Below, piece by piece: positions 50,222 through 57,593 of a DNA stretch of 64,000 bases; position 1 is the stretch's first letter; each line of letters starts with the position of its first letter. A program made the translations under genes and the position numbers. This stretch comes from CALHVX01 sp039198065 (lineage in GTDB: Bacteria > Pseudomonadota > Gammaproteobacteria > Pseudomonadales > Azotimanducaceae). The DNA is taken from NCBI GenBank assembly GCA_039198065.1, contig JBCCTU010000009.1, positions 1 through 64,000 of the forward strand, in the 5' to 3' direction. Below the pieces are notes generated by a model, which was given only the letters and a program-made list of their open reading frames with translations, was not told where the DNA came from and made no database searches.

Positions 50222-50383
50222 ATTCTAAAACTTGAGACCTCCCGGGATTGTGAAGTCGCCGTGGTGCTTTGTAAGGGCTTGGTCTGGCGCAGCGCGAGAG
50301 CATGCGCGGGTTGAGCGGTAGCCCTTGGTTGCCAATGAGAATATGTCTCAATAAGCTGCGCGCTTCGCACCCGAGACCAAACC

Positions 50384-51463
50384 ATGGGCGATCGCCACCG
50401 TTTCACCATCCGCTCCGCGGCCGCACCCATCCTGCTGTGCGTTTTCACTCTGCTGGGCTGCGGCCAGGCAGAGGACGTCAGCGCGCGAGCAGCGGTCCCG
50501 AAGGCACCACGGACGGGGGAAGTGAATGTGTACTCGTCGCGTCACTACGACACCGACCTAGCGCTCTACGAGAACTTCGAGGCGCGCACCGGAATCCGGG
50601 TGAACCTGATCGAAGCGGGCGCGGACCAGCTAATCGAACGCATCCGCACCGAGGGTGAGTACAGCCCCGCGGACGTTTTGATCACCGTCGATGCTGGCCG
50701 ATTGTGGCGAGCGGAACAGGCGGGGATTTTAAGCCCCGCTCAGTCGGACGTGCTGGAAGCGCGGGTACCCGCACACTTGCGCCACCCGGACGGACTCTGG
50801 TTCGGCCTGTCGAAGCGAGCCCGGGTTATCATCCATAACGTAGACGATGAACCCACTCCGCTCAGTACCTACGCGGACCTCGCCAACCCGGTACACGCCG
50901 GCAAACTGTGTGTGCGTTCGTCCTCAAACATCTACAACATTTCGTTGCTTGCCAGCCGCATCGCCCGCGACGGTGAAGCGGCCGCGGAGCGATGGACCGA
51001 GGGTGTGGTTGCGAACTTCGCCCGCCCACCCCAGAGCAACGACACGGGGCAGATCAAAGCCGTGGCGTCCGGTGACTGCGGACTGTCGATCGTAAACAGC
51101 TACTACCTGGCGCGCTTTGCCGCCTCGTCGAACGCGGCGGACAAGGCGCTGTTCTCGCGCGTTCGCGTGGTGTTTCCAGATCAGGGTGGCACAGGTACGC
51201 ACATCAACATCAGCGGTGCCGGTATTGTGCGCACAGCGCCTAACCGTGCGGAAGCCCTGCGGTTTATCGAATACCTAACGGAAACCGAGTCTCAAGAGCT
51301 GTTTGCGAACGGCAATCATGAGTACCCGATTGTGGCTGGCGTTGCGCCAACATCGGCAGTTGCTGCCTTGGGGGCCTTCGAAGAAGACACGATCAACGCG
51401 GCAGAGTTGGGTCGCAACCAGGCGCTCGCTGTTAAGGTATTTGATCGGGCCGGTTGGAACTGA
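50384..51463 (+). CDS. Lipoprotein iron(III)-type ABC substrate-binding protein (FbpA-like)
   Basis: 359 aa. Lipobox 'FTLLGCGQ' gives a lipid-anchored protein. It is family 1 of extracellular solute-binding proteins: 'VNVYSSRHYDTDLALYENFEA', 'ADVLITVDAGRLW', 'GLSKRARVIIHN' and 'IVNSYYLARFA', where the paired tyrosines are the iron ligands in FbpA/FutA. No permease or ATPase gene is next to it, so it must work with a transporter encoded elsewhere or act as a sensor. It is divergent from the regulator-cyd unit. The 3' end overlaps the convergent cytochrome gene by 32 nt. Confidence 0.88.
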   Translation: MGDRHRFTIRSAAAPILLCVFTLLGCGQAEDVSARAAVPKAPRTGEVNVYSSRHYDTDLALYENFEARTGIRVNLIEAGADQLIERIRTEGEYSPADVLITVDAGRLWRAEQAGILSPAQSDVLEARVPAHLRHPDGLWFGLSKRARVIIHNVDDEPTPLSTYADLANPVHAGKLCVRSSSNIYNISLLASRIARDGEAAAERWTEGVVANFARPPQSNDTGQIKAVASGDCGLSIVNSYYLARFAASSNAADKALFSRVRVVFPDQGGTGTHINISGAGIVRTAPNRAEALRFIEYLTETESQELFANGNHEYPIVAGVAPTSAVAALGAFEEDTINAAELGRNQALAVKVFDRAGWN

Positions 51464-51872
51464 TCGCTGCGAGCAGTTGCCGGCGCCGTTTGAGCGGATC
51501 AGCAAGGATCGTGTGGCGCGTACGGCCAACTTCATCGCCGTCAAACGCCGCGAACCGACGGTCGGGGTAGAACTCCCGTAACATCCAGTTCAAGACCCGC
51601 GCAAGGGCCGCATCGTCAATGGGTACTTGAGCGGCGCCTGGAACTTGCGTCAGATACGCGCGGCCTGCACGGTCCGTCCCGAACACGTCGAGATCGCGGC
51701 GCAGATCGGGAACCCGAGGCGGATCACCGCGGCCGTTTTCGAGGTGGCAACCGGCGCAGTGCAGCAGGTAGTCGACCCGCGGATCGGCGCGTGCGGCGCC
51801 GCAGAACCATAGCGCGATCAGCGCGCTCAGCACCGCGCGAGCGAACGCACCGCTAGCTCGCTGGGCTCGCAT
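51432..51872 (-). CDS. Monoheme cytochrome c of the amine dehydrogenase operon
   Basis: 146 aa from ATG 51872, overlapping the light-chain gene by 20 nt. Signal peptide to ~28 ('AVLSALIALWFCGAARADP'), then one heme site CAGCH in 'VDYLLHCAGCHLENGRG'. An axial Met is not obvious; 'VLNWMLREFYP' carries a candidate. It would accept electrons from the amine dehydrogenase, directly or via a copper protein, and pass them to an oxidase. It is not MauG, which has two hemes. The frame remains open upstream inside mauA in an unrelated reading. Its 3' end overlaps the convergent FbpA-like gene by 32 nt. Confidence 0.8.
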   Translation of the reverse strand: MRAQRASGAFARAVLSALIALWFCGAARADPRVDYLLHCAGCHLENGRGDPPRVPDLRRDLDVFGTDRAGRAYLTQVPGAAQVPIDDAALARVLNWMLREFYPDRRFAAFDGDEVGRTRHTILADPLKRRRQLLAAISSNRPDQIP

Positions 51873-52398
51873 CCGTCGCCTCACCGAGCACAAGGGCCAT
51901 GGTGCAGTGGTACGCGTGACTCTTCGAGCCGAAGCACCAGAGAATGCTGTTCGATTTCGATGGGAAGTAGACGGGCTTGTCACCTTCGGAGCGATGGCAA
52001 CCGCAGCGCGTGCACACGCTTTTGCCGCAGCAGTCGTTGTAGGAAATGAGATAGCTCTTGCCGTCCGTCGGGTTCTCGCAGGTACCGACCCAGGCCACCG
52101 TCGCCGCTTCGGCGCCGGCAGGGCAACTGGTGTGGCTGCCACCACAGCATCCGCATAGGGTGCCGCTGAACGCGCAGTAGCGCCAGTAATCGCAGCTCTG
52201 GGGGTCGCCCATCTCTGGAATGCTCGCCGCGGCGGCGGCTTCCCGATAAACGGGTAACAGGGGCAGGGCGCCCATGCCGGCGAGGAACGTCCCGAGCTTG
52301 CCGAGAAAGGAGCGGCGGGCAGTCTGTCCAGCCAGTCGGCGACTCGCCTGGGTGGCCCAGCCATCGAACTGCGAGAGCAACGAATCGATACGGCTCAT
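51853..52398 (-). CDS. mauA: Methylamine/aromatic amine dehydrogenase light chain (TTQ subunit)
   Basis: 181 aa. Twin-arginine-type leader ('ARRSFLGKLGTFLAGMG') followed by the cysteine-rich domain with six disulfides ('YWRYCAFSGTLCGCCGG', 'SYNDCCGKSVCTRCGCH'). The tryptophans that form tryptophan tryptophylquinone (W57 and W108 in the Paracoccus enzyme) correspond to W103 ('TVAWVGTC') and W154 ('SILWCFGS'), 51 residues apart as expected. Periplasmic; oxidises a primary amine to aldehyde and ammonia. Sequence alone does not separate methylamine from aromatic amine specificity, so aauA is equally possible. Overlaps mauD by 4 nt. Confidence 0.92.
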   Translation of the reverse strand: MSRIDSLLSQFDGWATQASRRLAGQTARRSFLGKLGTFLAGMGALPLLPVYREAAAAASIPEMGDPQSCDYWRYCAFSGTLCGCCGGSHTSCPAGAEAATVAWVGTCENPTDGKSYLISYNDCCGKSVCTRCGCHRSEGDKPVYFPSKSNSILWCFGSKSHAYHCTMALVLGEATDASPAS

Positions 52399-53021
52399 GA
52401 TGCCTCCCGCGCGAGCGTTTCGTCTTGTACCAGATAGTCTTGAATGGATTCGATGCCACGGTCCATAGCCTCTACCAGGCTCTCGAGGTGTTCACGACTG
52501 TTCACCAAACCTTTTGAGCGCAACACCCCATCGGCTCCGATGAGCACTGCGTAGGGCAGCTTACCCACCTCATATTTCATACCGAGCTCCAGTGAGACCA
52601 CATAGGGGTAGGTACTCAGTTCCAGGTCGGCGATGTATTTCTGATGCTGCAGCGGCTCACCGCCGTCGCTGGCGAAGGCCAGGCGAAGTCGCCGCCGCTC
52701 GCTGCGCGCGAGGGACTTCGCCATGGGTACGAGGCTTTTGCAAAGCGGACAGGTGGGAGACACGAACAGCACCAGCTGCGCGCCGTTGTCGCGGCCACCG
52801 ACGGTTACTGGGTCGCCGGTCAGGCTGTCCAGCGTCAGCACTGGGGCAAGCTCGCCCACCTTGGGCCCGGCACTGGTCATCAGTGCCCCGGCTGGTGCGA
52901 GTCGCGTGTGCAAGACACCGATCTGTCGCGCGAGCGCAATGACGACCACCAGCAATACGATCACTACGGCCCAAAGCACGACAACGCTGCCAAGGAGCAC
53001 GGCGGTTAGGCTTTCACCCAT
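52395..53021 (-). CDS. mauD: Methylamine utilisation thioredoxin-like protein MauD
   Basis: 208 aa. N-terminal membrane anchor ('LLGSVVVLWAVVIVLLVVVI'), then a thioredoxin/TlpA fold with the redox motif CPLC in 'LFVSPTCPLCKSLVPMAK' and 'YPYVVSLELGMKYEVGKLPYAV' (cis-Pro region). MauD forms or shuffles the disulfides of the light chain in the periplasm. Overlaps mauE by 8 nt and mauA by 4 nt. Confidence 0.93.
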   Translation of the reverse strand: MGESLTAVLLGSVVVLWAVVIVLLVVVIALARQIGVLHTRLAPAGALMTSAGPKVGELAPVLTLDSLTGDPVTVGGRDNGAQLVLFVSPTCPLCKSLVPMAKSLARSERRRLRLAFASDGGEPLQHQKYIADLELSTYPYVVSLELGMKYEVGKLPYAVLIGADGVLRSKGLVNSREHLESLVEAMDRGIESIQDYLVQDETLAREAS

Positions 53022-53547
53022 GGCTGGCGCTCCATTCCCGCAGCCGCGATGCGTTTTCTAGGGTCAAGGTCAGACTCCAGTACGTGAGTATGAAGAGGGC
53101 CGCGCCCAGGGTTGCCGTAAAGAAGGCCGTGAGCGTCAGTGAAGCTGCGGTGGGAACAAGCAGGATCAGCGACGCCAGCACCAGCATTCCGTTACGCCAC
53201 AGCAGGGCGCTGGACACGAGCTGCGGTACATCACCACATCCGCAATCGATGTGGGTTCTGCCGCGGAGCAGGTTGATGCCGATGGCCGCCCCGTAGAGCG
53301 TTAGGACCGCTGCCGATGTCGGTGCGGTGTAGATCCAGACGCTGGGTACGAGCAGGGTCACGGCCAGCGAGAGTTCGACCAGCGGGATGACGCGTGTGAG
53401 CAGCGGCGTCATGGTCGCCGGACTTAATCGATAGGCGTCCAGGTTCGCACCGAAGCGCAGGCGATCGCGAAGTTTGTGTTGCGCCGCTTGCAGCCAGAGG
53501 GCGGCTAAAGCGAGGGCGCAGGCCCATTGGATTACCAGCATCGTCAT
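53014..53547 (-). CDS. mauE: Methylamine utilisation membrane protein MauE
   Basis: 177 aa, about four to five helices, DoxX-like fold. The family motif 'RTHIDCGCGDVPQL' (CGCG) and N-terminal 'HKLRDRLRFGANLDAYRL' are present. MauE is needed with MauD for light-chain maturation. It begins 1 nt after the heavy-chain stop. Confidence 0.92.
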   Translation of the reverse strand: MTMLVIQWACALALAALWLQAAQHKLRDRLRFGANLDAYRLSPATMTPLLTRVIPLVELSLAVTLLVPSVWIYTAPTSAAVLTLYGAAIGINLLRGRTHIDCGCGDVPQLVSSALLWRNGMLVLASLILLVPTAASLTLTAFFTATLGAALFILTYWSLTLTLENASRLREWSASHG

Positions 53548-53548
53548 G

Positions 53549-54712
53549 TCAAAGGTTCTGTATCAGGGCGCCGCTCATTTCTTCCATCTCCTGCTCGAGA
53601 TGCCCGGTTTTGCCGGTGTAAATGCGCAGTGTTTCGTGGCCCGATGGCGCGACGAGCAGCAATGGATCCGCGTCTTTGGTCAGCTGGACGCTTGCCCCCT
53701 TCGTCTCTTCACCGAGTTCGATTTTGTAGCCCCGGCGTTTGCTGTCGACGCTGAAGGCCCAGACCTCCGTTCCGCCGTCCTCAAAGGTTTCCTGGCCGCC
53801 GCCGTTGTGCATCAACGTGACTAGCATGTTGTTGGCCGCGTTATAGGCAAAAGGCTGGCGCCCGCCGATACGCCAACCCTCGTCGTCGCTGGGATCGTCG
53901 TCCTCCGGGAGGATTGACCAGGGTTCCGAGACGTTGATCGTGTCTCCGTCCATGGTCGCCTCGAACACCTGTCCATTGAACGACATGAAGAGCCACCCGC
54001 CAGCCGTTGGCACGGCGTAGTCAAACACCGGGTCTTCCTCAACGTTGAAGAACGCATCACTACGCAGTCGCTTCGTTTCTTTACCGGCCGCGTCGAGGCC
54101 GATGAACTGCAGCGTGCCGTCGCCGCAGGGCATAAGGAAACCGCCGGTCATCGGGTACACGGCGGCGCAGCCGGGCGTTGAAAGCTCGCCGACGAACTGC
54201 TCCGTTGTGACGTCGACGATGCTCACCGACATGCCTGGCGTGATGTTCCATACGCCAACAAAACGATCGTCGATCAGGCCGATCATGCCATCGTGGCCGA
54301 TGCCCGCAGACTTCGGGGGGATTTCAATTTCACCGATCGGTGCCAGTGTTTTCGCGTCGTAGGTCGTGACCAGATCGGTACGTTCGCCGTAAAACGTGCG
54401 GCTGTAGTAGCTGCCGTAGGCGTAGTACTTACCGGCGCTCAGGTGCGGGCGGATCGCGGGCGTAAACATGGACAGGGTAAGCGTGCCCTCGACCGTGCCT
54501 TCATCGCCGTCCACAAGGTAGCTGGTGTAGCGGCCTCGCACGGCAACCCAGTGATCGTCGGGGGTGTCCGCTTCGACCACGGACCCCACGACCGAATCCC
54601 ACTCGGCACCGAACATGCGGGTGGCCATGAAGGCGCAAACAAGCGCTAAGACGAAACGGGTCCCGAGTAGTGCCCGTGACCCGCGTGCGGTACTGGCGTT
54701 GTCCCGTGCCAT
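53549..54712 (-). CDS. mauB: Methylamine/aromatic amine dehydrogenase heavy chain
   Basis: 387 aa from ATG 54712, with GGGGGA upstream. Signal peptide (~1-35), then a seven-bladed beta-propeller with 'GKYYAYGSYYSRTFYGERTD', 'GCAAVYPMTGGFLMPCGDGTLQFI' and 'FAYNAANNMLVTLMHNG', as in amine dehydrogenase heavy chains. It forms the alpha2beta2 periplasmic enzyme with the TTQ light chain. Gene order mauB-E-D-A then a monoheme cytochrome is closer to the aromatic amine dehydrogenase cluster (aauBEDA) than to the long methylotroph mauFBEDACJGMN operon. No mauG is seen within the window. Confidence 0.92.
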   Translation of the reverse strand: MARDNASTARGSRALLGTRFVLALVCAFMATRMFGAEWDSVVGSVVEADTPDDHWVAVRGRYTSYLVDGDEGTVEGTLTLSMFTPAIRPHLSAGKYYAYGSYYSRTFYGERTDLVTTYDAKTLAPIGEIEIPPKSAGIGHDGMIGLIDDRFVGVWNITPGMSVSIVDVTTEQFVGELSTPGCAAVYPMTGGFLMPCGDGTLQFIGLDAAGKETKRLRSDAFFNVEEDPVFDYAVPTAGGWLFMSFNGQVFEATMDGDTINVSEPWSILPEDDDPSDDEGWRIGGRQPFAYNAANNMLVTLMHNGGGQETFEDGGTEVWAFSVDSKRRGYKIELGEETKGASVQLTKDADPLLLVAPSGHETLRIYTGKTGHLEQEMEEMSGALIQNL

Positions 54713-54833
54713 ACGTCCCCCATGTCCTGACGTGCGGGAAGAATCTTAGCGAGATTCATGCCACACCGACACTAGCTGGACCTGTTCTTCACAGTGTTAG
54801 TCAGGCGTTTCTTTTAGAGAAAGGCTTTGTAAG

Positions 54834-54856
54834 TGTCTGAAAAAATTCAGAACACT
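54834..54856. promoter_or_regulatory. Interrupted palindrome in the mau upstream region
   Basis: GTGTCTGAA on the left, TTCAGAACAC on the right around an A-rich centre, one bulged base. It lies 122 nt upstream of the mauB start, in AT-rich sequence, and resembles a dimeric operator. Confidence 0.35.
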
Positions 54857-54894
54857 ATTCTAGCTTGGGTTAACCCATGGGAGGTGCGTGTCGG

Positions 54895-55008
54895 TGACGC
54901 CGACCGATGCACTGAAAAAGGCAGGCACAGCGGTTCGCGAGCACGGGCTGGTGCGTACCCACCAGCTGCGGACTTACTGGTCCACAAAGGCGCGTTCGAT
55001 GACGTAGT
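54895..55008 (+). CDS. Possible 37-aa small protein
   Basis: GTG 54895 preceded by GGGAGG (9 nt), giving a basic, helix-like peptide ('VREHGLVRTHQLRTYWSTKA') ending at TAG. It overlaps the 3' end of the ferredoxin reductase gene on the other strand by 35 nt. It is divergent from mauB. No family recognised; may be chance. Confidence 0.2.
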
Positions 55009-55750
55009 CGCCCTGTTCGCCCTGCGACGGCGATACGGTGAAGCCGAGGGCATCGAGTGCCGCGGCCGTATCCCGCAGCATGTCCATGCTGCCGCAGATC
55101 ATGGCCCGATCGGTTTCCGGTGACAGTTGTGGTAGTCCCAGATCTTTCGCCAGAGTCCCGCTCTCGATGAGGGTCGGGATCCGTTCGTGGTGCTCAAACG
55201 ACTCGCGGGTCACGATCGGGTAGTAATGCAGTTTGCCGCGGACGATTTCACCCAGATATTCGTGCTGAGGCAGTTCGGTCTCGAGATAGTCTCGATAGGC
55301 AAGGTCGGAGATGCGTCGCACGCAATGCACGATGTACACAGCCTCGAACGCTTCGTAGGTCTCAAGGTCGCGGCAGATGGACATAAAGGGGGCGAGGCCC
55401 GTTCCCGAGCAGAACATAAACAGGCGCTTGCCGGGTTTGAGATCCGGGATGACCAGCGTCCCCACGGGTTTGTTACCCACCAACACTTCGTCGCCAGGCT
55501 CAAGGTGCCGCAGTCGTGACGTAAGTTTGCCGTCGTCGACTTTGATGCTCAGAAACTCAAGGTGCTCCTCCCAGGACGGGCTGGCAATGCTGTAGGCCCG
55601 AAGACAGGGCTTTCCGTCGATCGGGATACCGATCATGACGAAGTGACCGCTCTCAAAACGCAGCGTCGGCCCCCGGGTCGTGCGGAAGCTAAACAGCTTA
55701 TCGTTCCAGTGATGCACGTCGATGACGGTTTCAGGGTGAAGTGCAGCCAC
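54974..55750 (-). CDS. fpr: Ferredoxin/flavodoxin-NADP+ reductase
   Basis: 258 aa from GTG 55750. FAD-binding 'CLRAYSIASPSWEEHLEF' (RxYS), NADP-binding 'LFMFCSGTGLAPFMSICRDLE' and 'DRAMICGSMDMLRDT', with C-terminal 'GDYVIERAFVDQ'. This is the bacterial subclass I/II FPR type that exchanges electrons between NADPH and ferredoxin or flavodoxin. It could supply electrons to the reductive-dehalogenase-like or Rieske-type enzymes, but there is no direct link in the sequence. Confidence 0.93.
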   Translation of the reverse strand: MAALHPETVIDVHHWNDKLFSFRTTRGPTLRFESGHFVMIGIPIDGKPCLRAYSIASPSWEEHLEFLSIKVDDGKLTSRLRHLEPGDEVLVGNKPVGTLVIPDLKPGKRLFMFCSGTGLAPFMSICRDLETYEAFEAVYIVHCVRRISDLAYRDYLETELPQHEYLGEIVRGKLHYYPIVTRESFEHHERIPTLIESGTLAKDLGLPQLSPETDRAMICGSMDMLRDTAAALDALGFTVSPSQGEQGDYVIERAFVDQ

Positions 55751-55802
55751 GCGAATGAGTCTCGTTACCTACCAACGGCGCGTATCATACACACTGTGTC
55801 TA

Positions 55803-55850
55803 CGCGCGCGCGCGCGGCTGCTAGGAATAGCTAGGAATAGCTAGGAATAG
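55803..55850. repeat. (CG)6 run and 10-bp tandem repeat
   Basis: CG dinucleotide run at 55803-55814, then three perfect copies of aggaatagct at 55821-55850, in the 162-nt gap between the fpr and PhyH genes. Slippage-prone sequence. Confidence 0.9.
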
Positions 55851-55875
55851 CTCGGCATAAGGATAGAGCAAGGCG

Positions 55876-55895
55876 TCCTGCTTCAATCTGCTTCA
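55876..55895. repeat. 10-bp direct duplication
   Basis: ctgcttcaat occurs twice in a row, 25 nt after the previous array. No gene in this gap. Confidence 0.85.
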
Positions 55896-55912
55896 ATCCA
55901 GCGGCTTCTACC

Positions 55913-56743
55913 CTAGCGCGCGGCGTTCTTGTTGAAGTAGCCGATGCCGTGCTCTTGCGGCAGTTTTTCGCCGGCAAACCACCCGCCGCGAACGTGGCGC
56001 CGTCGTCCTGCGTCGCCGTCGTCCGTACCGCGAGCGGCTGCGTGCCACAACTTATAGTCGTGCAGGATTATGTCGCCGCGCTCGGCGTACACGGGTACCT
56101 CGCCGGGAATCGCCGCGAAGCGCTGTGCCCCCAGGCGCGCCGCATCGACGTCGGTGCGGTGCGAGCCAGGCACCACCCGCAGAAAGCCATTGGCGGGCGA
56201 GGTGCTGTCGATATGGATCGTAAAAGCGAAACCGGGCCAGGACTCGATGGACTCGTTGGCTTGGTAGTCCGAATGCCAGCCGATCCGGGAATAGTGCGAT
56301 CCCGTATCCGGGCGAGCGTCCTGATACACGACGCCAAAGCGGCAGTAGTCATTGAGCCAGGGACTGCCGCCGTAGAGCTGGTGAAGCAGCGTCGCCATAC
56401 GCGGGTCCTCGGCGGCGGTGCGGGCTGCAGCAGACAGATCGGTACAGTAGATCACGTAGTGACGGAACGGCTTGCCATTCAGCGTCGCTCCGGGTTCGTC
56501 GAGCAGGTCTGAGCCGTAGTAGGGATCGAGTTCGCCTGCGGTCAGACGCGCCTGCGCCTCGGTGAGTTCGGCTTCCATGGTTTGCAGCGCCGATTCAGGC
56601 ACTGCGTTGCGCAGAACGACGAAGCCGTTCTCCCGGTAAATCTCGGCGGCGGTGGCGAGGTCGTCTGCCGCTGCGCCGTAGCTCCCGAGGGGGTTGGTCG
56701 GGCGAAGCTGATCGGGCAACTCGAGAGCCTGGGACGGTGCCAT
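55913..56743 (-). CDS. Phytanoyl-CoA dioxygenase family protein (PhyH)
   Basis: 276 aa from ATG 56743, set by AGGAA 6 nt upstream (a TTG two codons earlier is less likely). Fe(II)/2-oxoglutarate oxygenase: HxD motif in 'IGWHSDYQANES', distal His in 'ILHDYKLWHAAARG' and 2OG-binding Arg in 'RRHVRGGWFAG'; N-terminal 'YRENGFVVLRNAVPESALQ'. It hydroxylates an acyl-CoA or small molecule; ectoine hydroxylase and others share the fold. Neighbouring phosphoribosyltransferase is on the same strand (40-nt gap). Confidence 0.88.
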   Translation of the reverse strand: MAPSQALELPDQLRPTNPLGSYGAAADDLATAAEIYRENGFVVLRNAVPESALQTMEAELTEAQARLTAGELDPYYGSDLLDEPGATLNGKPFRHYVIYCTDLSAAARTAAEDPRMATLLHQLYGGSPWLNDYCRFGVVYQDARPDTGSHYSRIGWHSDYQANESIESWPGFAFTIHIDSTSPANGFLRVVPGSHRTDVDAARLGAQRFAAIPGEVPVYAERGDIILHDYKLWHAAARGTDDGDAGRRRHVRGGWFAGEKLPQEHGIGYFNKNAAR

Positions 56744-56783
56744 GGTCAATTCCTAGCGCGAGCGTTGGCCAGAGCTTACGGCG

Positions 56784-57425
56784 TCAGTCCTCAGCGCACA
56801 AAGCCCGCGCCTGGCGAACGCTTTCAGCAATCGATGCTTTGCCCGCGGCGACCTCTTCATCGCTCAGGCCGTCTAACTCGTGCGGGAACACCAGCCAGCG
56901 GCCGGTTTCGTGGACATAGTAGTGGGGCTTCAGGTCGGTCAGGTTTTTTTCCGGCTTGTACCAGACCGTCGCGATGCGCACCTCTTTCGGCATGTTACGA
57001 CGGAGCAATCGTTTGAGCTCCTTGAGAATTGCCTGGATGCTCCGACCACGGTCAAAGACATCGTCGACGATCAGCAGAGAGTGATCGTAGTTCAGGTTTT
57101 CGCTCAGATACCCGAGGTTGTGGACTTGGACCTCGCGTTTCGTCTTGTCGATGCCCTGGTAGTACGAGGTCCGAATCGCGATGTGGTCGCTGGTGACGCC
57201 GCAGTAGGAGAGCAGTTCCTGCACCGCGATACCGACCGGGGTGCCGCCGCGCCAGACGGCTACGATGAAATCCGGCCGGAACCCGTCCTTCATTACGGTG
57301 AGGGCCAATTCGAAGGAATCCTTCAGAAGCTCGTCCGCGCTGATGTAAACCTTTTCGTCGCTTACCGCCGTGCTTCGCCGGCCTTCAGCGCCTTCAGTAG
57401 GAGACGCTACTGCGGAGTCGGTCAT
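56784..57425 (-). CDS. Purine-type phosphoribosyltransferase
   Basis: 213 aa. PRPP-binding loop 'SLLIVDDVFDRGRSIQAIL' (normally VDDxxxxGxT/S), and 'PDFIVAVWRGGTPVGIAVQE' for the pyrophosphate loop. 'RWLVFPHELD' near the C-terminus is common in xanthine/hypoxanthine-type enzymes. Converts a nucleobase and PRPP into a nucleotide, most likely hypoxanthine, xanthine or guanine salvage. Alternatively a regulatory relative. Divergent from the GAPDH gene. Confidence 0.87.
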   Translation of the reverse strand: MTDSAVASPTEGAEGRRSTAVSDEKVYISADELLKDSFELALTVMKDGFRPDFIVAVWRGGTPVGIAVQELLSYCGVTSDHIAIRTSYYQGIDKTKREVQVHNLGYLSENLNYDHSLLIVDDVFDRGRSIQAILKELKRLLRRNMPKEVRIATVWYKPEKNLTDLKPHYYVHETGRWLVFPHELDGLSDEEVAAGKASIAESVRQARALCAED

Positions 57426-57593
57426 TGCGGAGTCTCACTTCTCGAGCCGGATCGGGACTTAACGGGAATCTACGCCAGGAATCAAGCGCGCTGCGACGGC
57501 ATGACTCGTCTTCGCGCGGTGTCTCGCCTCTCGGTTGCCGCGCGCGTACGCTTGGCAGCTTTAAGGCAGGCGCTGGCTAGCGAAGGGGCGACG

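Noticed and set aside
51432..51872. MauG in the amine dehydrogenase operon
   Set aside because: The cytochrome has only one CxxCH and is 146 aa; MauG is a diheme protein more than twice as long.
56880..57593. Long in-frame extension upstream of the GAPDH start
   Set aside because: It is antisense to the phosphoribosyltransferase gene, has no family similarity, and the ATG at 57594 has a good ribosome site and the expected N-terminus.
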